64,000 nucleotides of DNA from Photobacterium frigidiphilum (GTDB lineage: Bacteria > Pseudomonadota > Gammaproteobacteria > Enterobacterales > Vibrionaceae), in NCBI RefSeq assembly GCF_003025615.1, contig NZ_PYMJ01000009.1:147299-211298 (forward strand), read 5' to 3'. Below the pieces are notes generated by a model. It was not told where the DNA came from and searched no databases. It worked only from the letters and a program-made list of their open reading frames with translations. Positions 1-8,312 of the stretch are shown here, piece after piece (position 1 is the stretch's first letter; every line of letters starts with the position of its first letter). Both the position numbers and the translations under genes were made by a program.

Positions 1-14
1 CGCAGGTAATGACT

Positions 15-899
15 ATGTATGTTATCGAAAGTCCTCACCCTGATAATAAGCCTTGCACCACATCAACAGCACCCTCTCTTCCTAACGAAACCCCTTCGTC
101 AGTAGTTGGCAATGTCACATTGGTGGGTGCAGGACCAGGAGATCCAGAGTTACTAACAGTAAAAGCTGTTAATGCGCTTAAACAGGCTGATGTCATTTTG
201 CATGACCAACTAGTAACCAAACAAATTTTGCAGTTAGCGCAACCAGGGACACATATCATTGAAGTCGGCAAAAGCTACGACAACCCATCGGCAACTCAAC
301 ACGGTATTAACCATATGCTGGTTTCGATGGCACAGCGTGGATTGAACATCTGCCGACTAAAAGGTGGGGATCCAATGGTATTCGGTCGTGGTGGTGAAGA
401 AGCACTGTATTTGAGCCAACACCATGTGTCAGTCTCGATCATTCCGGGGATTACTGCAGCATTAGGGTGTTGTGCTTACAGCGGTATTCCTTTGACTCAT
501 CGCGGTATCTCACGGGGATTCACTGTAGTAACTGCCCGAGGTGAAAACGATGACTACCGTATTGATTGGACGGTATTGGTTAACCTTCAGCACACCTTAG
601 TATTTTATATGGGACTACATCGCGCTTCTTGGATTGCCTCAAACTTGATGTTATACGGCATGAACAACCGCACCCCTGTTGCCATAATTAGTAATGGTAC
701 GCATCCAAACCACCAGCAATATGTTACTACATTGTCACAGTTGGATGAGTATTTAACCCTGCATACCCCTCCAATGCCCTCACTAATTGTTGTCGGGGAA
801 ACCGTCTCAATTTCCGAGAACCTGAGCATGATTAATGAACTCGACCAATCATCAGCAGCGACTTCCCTTTACAATGAACAACTAGAAGGCATGTGTTAA
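15..899 (+). CDS. cobA: Uroporphyrinogen-III C-methyltransferase (SUMT), asr-linked copy
   Basis: Transfers two methyl groups from SAM to uroporphyrinogen III to give precorrin-2, the siroheme precursor. It shows the SUMT glycine loop GAGPGD near residue 40, then LKGGDP, GRGGEE and PGITAA, and the GIPLTHRG motif. It is a stand-alone methyltransferase without the CysG dehydrogenase/ferrochelatase half. The ATG at 15 is preferred because AGG at 4-6 is 8 bases away; an in-frame ATG at 9 would be only 2 bases from it. The stop overlaps the asrA start (TAATG). Position upstream of a siroheme-dependent sulfite reductase suggests it supplies siroheme to AsrC. The promoter lies outside the window. 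A paralogue sits beside nirB. Confidence 0.9.
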   Translation: MYVIESPHPDNKPCTTSTAPSLPNETPSSVVGNVTLVGAGPGDPELLTVKAVNALKQADVILHDQLVTKQILQLAQPGTHIIEVGKSYDNPSATQHGINHMLVSMAQRGLNICRLKGGDPMVFGRGGEEALYLSQHHVSVSIIPGITAALGCCAYSGIPLTHRGISRGFTVVTARGENDDYRIDWTVLVNLQHTLVFYMGLHRASWIASNLMLYGMNNRTPVAIISNGTHPNHQQYVTTLSQLDEYLTLHTPPMPSLIVVGETVSISENLSMINELDQSSAATSLYNEQLEGMC

Positions 900-1987
900 T
901 GGCTACCTATTTAACCCATACAGAGCTGAATCAGGTTATTCAGGCATTATTACCTCATTATAATATTCTCGCCCCAGGGTATGAAAATAAAGGGGGGCGT
1001 TTTGCAGGCACCGATAATTTAACATATTTATCGGTTACCCAAGCCAGTGATATCGTGTGGCAAGAAAAATCCCACTTTTCACCCAAAGAAGCAGTAACAC
1101 CTATAACCCAGACGCTCTTTCACTTTAATGGTGATGAATTACGAGAGTCAAAAATAGAAGCCCGCCCAACCCTTATATTTCTTAGGGCTTGTGATATTAA
1201 TGCACTTAAACGTCTTGATCACATGTATTTAAATAATGGCAATAATGAAGATATTTATTATCGCCGATTACGCCAACAGCTAAAGTTGGTATTAATAGAA
1301 TGCGCACAAAGTTTTGAAAATTGTTTTTGTGTATCGATGAACAGCAATACAACAGATAACTATGATGCTGCTGTTCGCTTCGATGCCAACGGTGTGGCTA
1401 TCATGGCCAAAGATCCTGAACTACAAAACTACTTAAACAACACAGGCAAAGAAATCGAATTCACCCCTCAATTTGTTCAATCCAACCCCACAAAGGTCAG
1501 AACACCAGATCAAGTATGCAACGATCCCAATCTCATCCGTCAAATACTGCATAAGCACCCAGTATGGAGTGAATATGACAGCCGCTGTATTGGCTGTGGT
1601 CGCTGTACTACATCCTGCCCAACATGCAGTTGCTACAACATGTTTGATGTTGCCTATGACGAAAACCATAAAGTGGGAGAACGCCGACGACAGCAAGCCA
1701 GTTGTATGACCAAAGGTTTTGCCGATATGGCTGGGGGGCACAGCTTTCGAGACAAAACAGGTGAACGCCTACGATATCGAGCCTTGCATAAGGTAAATGA
1801 TTACAAAGCCCGACAAGGCCATTATCACATGTGTGTCGGTTGCGGCCGTTGTGATGATCGCTGCCCACACTATATCTCGTTCACCAACATCATCAATCGT
1901 ATGACCGATATTGTTGAGCAACATCTCAATGACGAAGTAGAACATGCATTTTCTACCCACCAAAAGATAGAGGTCACTCATGTCTAG
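899..1987 (+). CDS. asrA: Anaerobic sulfite reductase subunit A (ferredoxin-like)
   Basis: Electron-transfer subunit of the dissimilatory-type AsrABC sulfite reductase, which reduces sulfite to sulfide with NADH. About 362 residues, usual for AsrA. The C-terminal half has two [4Fe-4S] ferredoxin motifs: CIGCGRC at about residue 230 followed by SCP, and CVGCGRC at about residue 312 followed by RCP. The N-terminal 200 residues match the AsrA-type domain, with RACDINALKRLD. The ATG at 899 forms a TAATG coupling with the upstream gene and is preferred to the GTG at 893. Its 3' end overlaps the asrB start by 8 bases. Confidence 0.9.
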   Translation: MATYLTHTELNQVIQALLPHYNILAPGYENKGGRFAGTDNLTYLSVTQASDIVWQEKSHFSPKEAVTPITQTLFHFNGDELRESKIEARPTLIFLRACDINALKRLDHMYLNNGNNEDIYYRRLRQQLKLVLIECAQSFENCFCVSMNSNTTDNYDAAVRFDANGVAIMAKDPELQNYLNNTGKEIEFTPQFVQSNPTKVRTPDQVCNDPNLIRQILHKHPVWSEYDSRCIGCGRCTTSCPTCSCYNMFDVAYDENHKVGERRRQQASCMTKGFADMAGGHSFRDKTGERLRYRALHKVNDYKARQGHYHMCVGCGRCDDRCPHYISFTNIINRMTDIVEQHLNDEVEHAFSTHQKIEVTHV

Positions 1988-2855
1988 TCATACACATGAT
2001 GTACAACACACAGGGTGTCGTTGCGAGACCACACCGCAATCAGAGACTCATCAATACCAACAACCTGAAAATCGTTTACTACCAAAAGCTTATAAGATTT
2101 TATCAATTGAAAAGCATACTGAATTAGAATGAAATTTTCGTGTCAGTAAAGACTTTGATACCCATTACGGTCAATTTGTAGAAGTCTCTTTACCCATGGT
2201 AGGAGAAGCTCCTATTTCCGTATCAGATTATGGCGACGACTATATCGATTTATTGATCCGTAAAGTGGGTCTCGTCACCGAAAAACTGTTTGAGTTACAA
2301 CCCGGAGATAAGGTTTGGATGCGCGGTGTTCATGGCAATGGCTACCCTATGGAGGCGTTCCAGAATAAACATCTAGTGATTGTTGCAGGTGGTACAGGTG
2401 TCGCCCCAGTCAAAGGTTTGATATCGCATTTTTGCCGTCACCCTGAACAAATTAGTCAACTCGATATGATTTTAGGGTTTAAAAATGAACATGCCATCTT
2501 ATATCGTAATGACATGAATTTATGGCGTAGCACACACAACCTTATTACCACGCTAGATGAAGGGGAAGCTACCGATGTATTCCGTATTGGTCGTGTCACA
2601 GAATACATTAATGAGCTTGATCTATCACAGCCCGACACACTCCAAGTTGTCGTCGTAGGACCACCAATCATGATCAAGTTTGTGGTTGCTGCGTTCCTTG
2701 AGAAGGGTCTAGCCCAATCACAAATTTGGGTCGATTATGAACGCCGTATGGCCTGCGCTGTTGGCAAATGTGGGCACTGCCGCATGGGTGATAAGTACGT
2801 CTGTTTAGATGGCCCTGTGTTCCGCTTTGATCAGACCCAACAATTGATAGATTAA
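1980..2855 (+). pseudogene. asrB: Anaerobic sulfite reductase subunit B, interrupted by in-frame TGA
   Basis: AsrB is the FAD/NAD(P)H-binding subunit of sulfite reductase. The frame opening at ATG 1980, overlapping asrA by 8 bases, reads as AsrB for 50 codons. It then meets TGA at 2130-2132 and continues in the same frame to 2855. The break falls inside a HTELE-stop-NFRV context; AsrB proteins as I recall them have Trp there, so the change looks like TGG to TGA. Downstream everything is intact: the [14 protein letters not shown] region, [11 protein letters not shown] nucleotide loop, [10 protein letters not shown], and four C-terminal cysteines (about 259, 264, 267, 275) for [2Fe-2S]. Restart at ATG 2196 would lose the N-terminal beta-barrel strands and has no visible ribosome site. 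Sequencing error or readthrough cannot be excluded. Confidence 0.85.
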
Positions 2856-2865
2856 GGAAAACATC

Positions 2866-3873
2866 ATGAGTCTCGATGTCGATATTATTAAAACCCGTGC
2901 CAATGGGGATTATCGCCTATCAAAAGTACGGGGAGAATGCATGATCAGCGTGCGTATTCCCGGTGGTATCATGCCAGCCTATTTACTGTCTACTGCCCAG
3001 CATATTGCCGAGACCTTTGGTAATGGTGTCATTCACCTCACCACTCGTCAAAAACTCGCCATGCCTGGAATTAAATACCAAGATATACCGGCAGTAAATA
3101 AGGCCCTTGCGCCGTTTATTGAAGACATCACTGTTGCCACCTGCGGCATTGATGTCGAAGATACCAAAGCGGGTTACCAGACTATTGGTGGACGTAATAT
3201 TGTTGCATGCCAAGGTAGTCAAATTTGCCAAAAAGCCAATACCGATACCACGGGATTAGCCCAGCGCTTAGAGCACCATGTTTACCCGCAGCCTTATCAT
3301 CTCAAGTTGGTGTTAGCAGGCTGTCCCAACGATTGCGCCAAAGCAAACATGGCTGACTTTGGTATTCTGGGGATCGCACAGATAGACTTCAAATCAGAAC
3401 GCTGTATCGGTTGTGGTGCCTGCGTGAAAGTCTGTTCACAGCATGCCGCGAATTGCTTGTCGATCAAACATGGTAAAGCAACCAAAGAAGTCAGCAAATG
3501 CATCGGCTGCGGAGAATGTGTACTCGCCTGCCCAACCTTGGCATGGCAACGTAACCCCAAGCAGTTGTACATGGTGAAATTGGGTGGACGAACATCAAAG
3601 CGCACGCCGCGCGTCGGCAAGTTATTTTTAAACTGGGTAACAGAAGACGTTATTCATCAAGTCTTGAACAACTTGTTTGCCTTCGAGAAAGAGATTTTAG
3701 AAGGGACACCAGTGTACATGCATATGGGACACTTGATTGATAAAGCAGGTTATCACGCCTTCAAAGATCGAGTCTTACGCGACGTTACATTTAACGAAGA
3801 AGCACACGTGGCAGAACGTCTGTATTGGGCCGAAGATGAATATGTCGCGAACCTGCACGTTAAACCAGCCTAG
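2866..3873 (+). CDS. asrC: Anaerobic sulfite reductase subunit C (siroheme)
   Basis: Catalytic siroheme-[4Fe-4S] subunit that reduces sulfite to sulfide. The N-terminal nitrite/sulfite reductase half-domain has HLTTRQ. The coupled siroheme/cluster cysteines are C-x5-C from about residue 115 (CQGSQIC) and CPNDC from about 153. A ferredoxin insert follows, with CIGCGAC near 180 and CIGCGEC near 212, as in the AsrC family. Length 335 is typical. A good ribosome site (AAGGAAA, 2855-2861) precedes the ATG, and the gap to asrB is 10 bases. The gene itself is intact, so if asrB is dead the complex lacks its NADH-side subunit. Confidence 0.92.
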   Translation: MSLDVDIIKTRANGDYRLSKVRGECMISVRIPGGIMPAYLLSTAQHIAETFGNGVIHLTTRQKLAMPGIKYQDIPAVNKALAPFIEDITVATCGIDVEDTKAGYQTIGGRNIVACQGSQICQKANTDTTGLAQRLEHHVYPQPYHLKLVLAGCPNDCAKANMADFGILGIAQIDFKSERCIGCGACVKVCSQHAANCLSIKHGKATKEVSKCIGCGECVLACPTLAWQRNPKQLYMVKLGGRTSKRTPRVGKLFLNWVTEDVIHQVLNNLFAFEKEILEGTPVYMHMGHLIDKAGYHAFKDRVLRDVTFNEEAHVAERLYWAEDEYVANLHVKPA

Positions 3874-3932
3874 GCACTGACCACCGCTTCTTAAGCGTGC
3901 TGTCTTGTTACTTTGTCTATAAATAGAAGACA

Positions 3933-3965
3933 AAAAGAAAGTGCAGACTAACTGCACTTTCTTTT
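3933..3965. terminator. Bidirectional terminator between asrC and the cinA-like gene
   Basis: Perfect 14-bp inverted repeat (3933-3946 and 3952-3965) with a 5-base loop, A-rich on the left arm and T-rich on the right. It lies between convergent genes and can serve both strands. Confidence 0.85.
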
Positions 3966-4019
3966 GCTGTTTCATCATTATATAGGCGTTGTTATGCAGG
4001 CGCTGTTCCTGACGTGAAA

Positions 4020-5243
4020 TCAGCTCGTTAAGAATATCTCACTTTCGCGATTCAGCGAGCTGAATTGCCCCATCACAGGCTGACCATCTAACCAACGGCG
4101 TAACATGTCTAACATCACCGTTGCGATCAAACTACGCATATCTCGTGAGCCATACTGTCGTTTGGTCGAAATCACTTGTGCCCAATCACCGTCTGGGGTC
4201 GCCATAGCAACCGCCACTTTCCCATCATAAAGTGGCCCTGAAACCAGCGCGATATCTGAAGTCATTTTTTCGCGTGATGCAGCTGCCATTGCCAATGCCG
4301 ACGCCAATTGATCTGAAGCGGCTAACTCTGCCGTTTCTACCGCCCCTAACATCCACCCTTGACGCAATTGTGCTTTCGCATCGGGGTAATCTTGCAACCA
4401 ATTAGTCAGCCATCCCCCAGAGCATTGCTCCGCCAAAGCGAGTGTCAGTTGTTTCGCCACCAATTGCGCACCTACATGCTCAGGAAGTGTCTGACCAATA
4501 CTCACGACATTCTCACCGAGTAAATCAATCATCTGTTGCTGGAAAGCAAGTGCATTGGTATCGGCAGCTGGTGCAAACAACTTCACTTCAATAAACGGTA
4601 ACGACGAACGGTAACCCAACTCATACCCTTTCGGCAGCGAAACAGACGCTAAAGTATCGCCAATACCTGACTCTGATAAACCAAAGGTATAAAAACGATG
4701 GCAATCCAACTTTTCCGTTTCAGTATATGTGGCTTTTAAGCGCGTTAAGATTTGCTCTTGCGCCATTTTTTTAAATTCACTTGGCACACCAGGCGTAAAA
4801 AAGATCCAAGCGCGGTTTAATTTCATCGCAAATCCACAAGCCGTACCTATCGGGTTTTCAAGTAACTCAGAACCTTCGGGTAGCATTGCCTGCTTCAAGT
4901 TAGACTGGGGCATAACGAGATTGAGTTTTTGATACTTTTCACGCATCTGTTCAACCCAGTAATCAGATTGCTCTAAACCCACATCAGCTGCAATAGCCGC
5001 AGCTTGAGCCGTTAAGTCGTCACTTGTTGGCCCAAGGCCACCATTTACGATAACCACATCAGAGGTTAGGCTACAATGCTCAATTTCCGCCGCTAAACCT
5101 TCAAGTTGATCGCCGACAGTCGTACGTCTAGATAACGCGAAACCACGTTCAAAAAATAGACGCGATAACCACGCAGCATTAGTGTCCACTATATCTCCGT
5201 GCAGCACTTCTTCTCCGGTGCTAATCATCGCAACGTGTAACAT
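4020..5243 (-). CDS. CinA/YfaY-like protein (MoCF domain, PncC-like C-terminus)
   Basis: Closest to E. coli YfaY, a CinA-family protein related to NMN deamidase/competence-damage proteins. The N-terminal molybdopterin-binding-like fold carries STGEEVLHGDIVDTNAAW and NGGLGPTSDD, followed by GTACGFA and FFTPGVPSEF. The C-terminal domain is divergent, with SGPLYDGKVAVAMATPDG, and lacks a clear PncC catalytic signature. This is also true of YfaY, so amidase activity is doubtful. The start at 5243 (MLHVAM) is preferred because GAGGGA lies just upstream; an in-frame ATG at 5255 lies within that ribosome site. About 408 residues, normal for the family. It appears monocistronic. Confidence 0.82.
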   Translation of the reverse strand: MLHVAMISTGEEVLHGDIVDTNAAWLSRLFFERGFALSRRTTVGDQLEGLAAEIEHCSLTSDVVIVNGGLGPTSDDLTAQAAAIAADVGLEQSDYWVEQMREKYQKLNLVMPQSNLKQAMLPEGSELLENPIGTACGFAMKLNRAWIFFTPGVPSEFKKMAQEQILTRLKATYTETEKLDCHRFYTFGLSESGIGDTLASVSLPKGYELGYRSSLPFIEVKLFAPAADTNALAFQQQMIDLLGENVVSIGQTLPEHVGAQLVAKQLTLALAEQCSGGWLTNWLQDYPDAKAQLRQGWMLGAVETAELAASDQLASALAMAAASREKMTSDIALVSGPLYDGKVAVAMATPDGDWAQVISTKRQYGSRDMRSLIATVMLDMLRRWLDGQPVMGQFSSLNRESEIFLTS

Positions 5244-5274
5244 GGCTTCCCTCATCTTTGTATGTCATCCGATT

Positions 5275-5316
5275 TATATACCCAAGTTACCTTAAGATGC
5301 ACGTTTCAGCGAGAAT
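5275..5316. repeat. Dispersed palindromic repeat, left half (copy 1)
   Basis: Left arm and loop of a repeat family seen eight times here. It starts TATATACCCAAGTTACC, continues AAGATGCACG, and ends in the TTCAGCGAGAAT loop. The right arm is missing. Confidence 0.75.
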
Positions 5317-5403
5317 TTGTTCTCTGATTAAAGCAGTAGAGATCAATGCGTTACTCTTCTCCATCAATTCAGTATTTCTTATCGAAAATATCAACCCACC
5401 AGA

Positions 5404-5421
5404 TGTAAACTTAGATTTACA
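5404..5421. promoter_or_regulatory. TyrR box (strong type) upstream of tyrP-like gene
   Basis: TGTAAA-CTTAGA-TTTACA is an exact match to the TyrR consensus TGTAAA-N6-TTTACA. It lies 17 bases upstream of a TTGACA -35 element, so bound TyrR could contact the promoter. The transport gene downstream supports the assignment. Confidence 0.8.
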
Positions 5422-5437
5422 GTAAAACCATCAAAAG

Positions 5438-5466
5438 TTGACAGTAAAGAAAACTAGCATTAAGGT
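5438..5466 (+). promoter_or_regulatory. Predicted sigma-70 promoter of tyrP-like gene
   Basis: TTGACA (5438-5443) is followed after 17 bases by TAAGGT (5461-5466), a perfect -35 and a weak -10. Confidence 0.5.
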
Positions 5467-5591
5467 ACTACCCAGCATATAGGTCAAGTTAATTGCCTTA
5501 TACCTACACATTACTACTGAAAAACGAGTAAAAAACGTGAATACCTTTCATTACGACACTGACTATCGATAGCCACAACCGCGTGATTAAG

Positions 5592-5609
5592 TGTAAAGTT
5601 TTATGAACA
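5592..5609. promoter_or_regulatory. Weaker TyrR box near the tyrP-like start
   Basis: TGTAAA-GTTTTA-TGAACA has a perfect left arm and 4/6 on the right. It sits 19 bases before the proposed start codon. A strong plus a weak box is the arrangement known at TyrR-controlled genes of E. coli. Confidence 0.5.
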
Positions 5610-5627
5610 TAAATATAACTGGGAACA

Positions 5628-6890
5628 ATGACTTCAATGAGTATGAGTAAAACTTTCGGCAGTACGCTGATCATCGCAGGCACAACAATCGGGGCGGGTA
5701 TGCTAGCTCTCCCTCTCGCATCAGCAGGGTTAGGGTTCACAGCTGCAACATTAACGATGGTGGGCATTTGGGCATTAATGATTTATACCGCTCTATTAAT
5801 GCTAGAGGTACACCAACATGCCGATAAAAATGCAACATTGCATACACTGGCACATCAATTATTGGGTCGCAAAGGTCAAGTGATTGCCAGCTTCGCAATG
5901 ATGTTTCTATTTTACGCATTATGTGCGGCATACATTGCCGGTGGCGGCAGCCAACTTAATGACAAGTTAACGAATTGGATGGGGCTAAGTCTTGCACCTC
6001 AAGTGGGTACAGTTGGATTTACCGTTATTATTGCAATCGTTGTATCTATAGGTACACATTCAGTCGATATGGTTAATCGCGTATTATTCTCACTAAAAGT
6101 TATTGCATTAGCCGTTATGTTTGTTCTATTAATGCCACATGTTCAAGCGGTTAATTTGGTTGAGATGCCGATTCAAAAAGGATTAATCATTTCAGCACTG
6201 CCCGTCATTTTTACCTCTTTTGGCTTTCACGGTAGCATTCCCTCCATTGTTCGTTACGTTGGTTTAGATATTAAAGCACTGCGTAAAATAATGGTCGTTG
6301 GCTCTGCAACACCACTGATGGTCTACATATTATGGCAAGTAGCAAGCCAAGGTGTGCTTGGTCAGCCCGATTTAATGGCAAGTACAACACTGGGTTCATT
6401 TATAGCAACATTGAGCAATATTTTACATAACCCGCTCGTTAGCCAATCTGTATCAGTATTTGCTGACCTAGCCTTGGCAACGTCTTTCTTGGGGGTGAGT
6501 TTAGGCTTATTTGATTTTATCTCTGATATTTTAAATCGTAATAATCAAGTAAAAGGTCGTATGCAAACAGCGCTGGTGACCTTTGTTCCACCTCTTTGCT
6601 TTGCCCTATTCTACCCACAAGGCTTTATTATGGCTTTAGGCTATGCGGCAATTGCACTGGTTATTTTGGCAATTTTCCTACCTGTTGCGATGGTGCGAGC
6701 TCAGCGAAAGCAAATAAACACCCTACCAGTAGGTAAAGAAGTAAACGCGCCAGTAGATGAAGAAATAAAGACTTCGGCTTATCAAGTTCGTGGAGGCACA
6801 CCGGCATTAATTACTGTGACAAGTATTGGAATACTCATCATCTCTGCACAATTGTTACAAATGATTGGTGTCATCCCTTCCGTCGGATAA
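5628..6890 (+). CDS. tyrP: Aromatic amino acid permease, TyrP/Mtr family
   Basis: Proton-coupled uptake of tyrosine (possibly Trp/Phe) across the inner membrane; HAAAP family. The N-terminus with AGTTIGAGMLALPL, the PVIFTSFGFHGSIPSIV segment, the FADLALATSFLGVSLGLFD helix and FALFYPQGFIMALGYA closely parallel E. coli TyrP. About 11 hydrophobic helices. It is slightly longer than TyrP (420 versus 403) because of a hydrophilic stretch near residues 365-385 and an extra C-terminal helix. Start choice is uncertain: ATG codons at 5628, 5637 and 5643 are all in frame, with GGGA at 5621-5624. The upstream perfect TyrR box supports an aromatic substrate; which one is inferred. Confidence 0.88.
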   Translation: MTSMSMSKTFGSTLIIAGTTIGAGMLALPLASAGLGFTAATLTMVGIWALMIYTALLMLEVHQHADKNATLHTLAHQLLGRKGQVIASFAMMFLFYALCAAYIAGGGSQLNDKLTNWMGLSLAPQVGTVGFTVIIAIVVSIGTHSVDMVNRVLFSLKVIALAVMFVLLMPHVQAVNLVEMPIQKGLIISALPVIFTSFGFHGSIPSIVRYVGLDIKALRKIMVVGSATPLMVYILWQVASQGVLGQPDLMASTTLGSFIATLSNILHNPLVSQSVSVFADLALATSFLGVSLGLFDFISDILNRNNQVKGRMQTALVTFVPPLCFALFYPQGFIMALGYAAIALVILAIFLPVAMVRAQRKQINTLPVGKEVNAPVDEEIKTSAYQVRGGTPALITVTSIGILIISAQLLQMIGVIPSVG

Positions 6891-6940
6891 CCATTTGAAC
6901 ACCATGCAATAAGCCACTGAATTAATTAGAAATCTCTTCC

Positions 6941-6971
6941 TGTACAAGCTCTTAGCCCCAGAGCTTGTACA
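6941..6971 (+). terminator. Hairpin after the tyrP-like gene
   Basis: Perfect 12-bp inverted repeat TGTACAAGCTCT / AGAGCTTGTACA with a 7-base loop, 50 bases after the stop. There is no strict T tract (CACTCCCCTTT follows). It is the only structure seen in the 6891-7203 gap; the rest is A+T-rich without recognisable signals. Confidence 0.5.
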
Positions 6972-7203
6972 CACTCCCCTTTATATTTATTACTAGGTAT
7001 TTTACCTGTTTTCAGTAATAATTTGCTCACACATAACACGTTGCACTACACCTTTACGCATAACCTATTGGATTGGCGACATGTTGGAGCCATTAGCATT
7101 TACCTGCCATATGCAACCAACTGTTTTGACGCAAATAAAATTACTGATCCAATAAGTAAACAGCAGTAGCAAATGGCAAAATATTTTAAAACTGGGGCAT
7201 CAA

Positions 7204-8133
7204 TTGCGCAATACACTTTTATCTTCACTTATCCTTGGTTGTACATTCAGTTCATCCGTTTTTGCTTGGAATGATGCAAAAAACAATTTTAGTTATGACA
7301 CAAAGAGTTACGTAAACCCTCTTAGCGGGCGTGATACGACTCGTAATGACATAACAATGAATAAGTCATTCCAAAATCAAGGTTACGATAATAAAAGCAA
7401 CACAGAGCAAGCACCTTTGTTTGCAGATAATGCGGTAAATACAATTCCAATGCACCTCTCTGTTTCATCAGAAAAAGATTGGGATTACCTGATTGAACAG
7501 TCTTACACCATCTTTGGCTTAAGCCTTGCGACCGTCGCTGCGATGACATTACTGCCTGAAAGTGTCACCAATTGGGATGAAGACGATCGTAACCTGAGCA
7601 ACCTCGGTAGTAAGTGGTGGGATAACGTCAGTCAAGGGCCTGTTTGGGACCAAGATGACCACGTTTTAAACTATGTTATGCACCCTTACTTTGGTGGTGT
7701 TTATTATACTGCAGCACGTCATTCGGGTTTTGACGAATGGGAGTCATTTTTATACTCCGCAACCATGTCTACTTTCTTCTGGGAGTATGGTGTAGAAGCG
7801 TTTGCTGAAGTACCCTCCATTCAAGATATTATCGTTACACCATTATTTGGTGCCGCCGTCGGTGAATTGATGTTCCAAAAAGAACTAGAGATTACGGCTC
7901 GCGGCGGTGAGGTCATGGGATCTAAGGCTGTCGGTGATGTCACCTTATTCTTCTTAAATCCTGTCGGTCATATCCACTATTGGATAACAGATATGTGGAA
8001 TGGCGATGCAGATGTTAGCTTTAGTTACACACCATGGTTTGGCGACACAAATGCAGCTAATTTTGCACTTAATGCAGGTGCACCTTATGACCGTCAATTT
8101 TTCGGTTTTCAAGTAAAACTCGCATTAAACTAA
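7204..8133 (+). CDS. DUF3943 domain protein, exported
   Basis: Function unknown. A clear Sec signal peptide occupies residues 1-21 (MRNTLLSS...SSSVFA, cleavage before WND). The mature protein has the features I associate with DUF3943: LLPESVTNW, GPVWDQDDHVLNYVMHPYFGG, GFDEWESFLYSA, then VPSIQDIIVTPLFGA. These hydrophobic and aromatic blocks suggest an outer-membrane or membrane-associated protein. The frame needs a TTG start at 7204, which places the signal peptide correctly; no ATG is available before residue 52. Monocistronic. Confidence 0.75.
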   Translation: MRNTLLSSLILGCTFSSSVFAWNDAKNNFSYDTKSYVNPLSGRDTTRNDITMNKSFQNQGYDNKSNTEQAPLFADNAVNTIPMHLSVSSEKDWDYLIEQSYTIFGLSLATVAAMTLLPESVTNWDEDDRNLSNLGSKWWDNVSQGPVWDQDDHVLNYVMHPYFGGVYYTAARHSGFDEWESFLYSATMSTFFWEYGVEAFAEVPSIQDIIVTPLFGAAVGELMFQKELEITARGGEVMGSKAVGDVTLFFLNPVGHIHYWITDMWNGDADVSFSYTPWFGDTNAANFALNAGAPYDRQFFGFQVKLALN

Positions 8134-8146
8134 AAAACATAGCACA

Positions 8147-8187
8147 AAGTGGAAATGAAATAGTTTACCTTTATTTTATTTCCACTT
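8147..8187 (+). terminator. Long inverted repeat after the DUF3943 gene
   Basis: Arms 8147-8162 and 8172-8187 pair over 16 bp with one mismatch around a 9-base loop. No T tract follows, so it may be an mRNA-stabilising hairpin or a weak terminator. Confidence 0.5.
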
Positions 8188-8312
8188 ATCAAACCCTTAA
8201 TCATTTGAAAATAACATAAATGAAGTAACATCACGCTTTATGGTTAAATTCATATTTAAAACATCGTTTTTAAGCTATCCTGCAAATACCATTTGAGCTA
8301 ATCAATGTCATA

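Noticed and set aside
2130..2132. TGA in asrB read as selenocysteine
   Set aside because: Homologues as recalled have Trp, not Cys or Sec, and no SECIS-like hairpin follows the TGA at the required distance.
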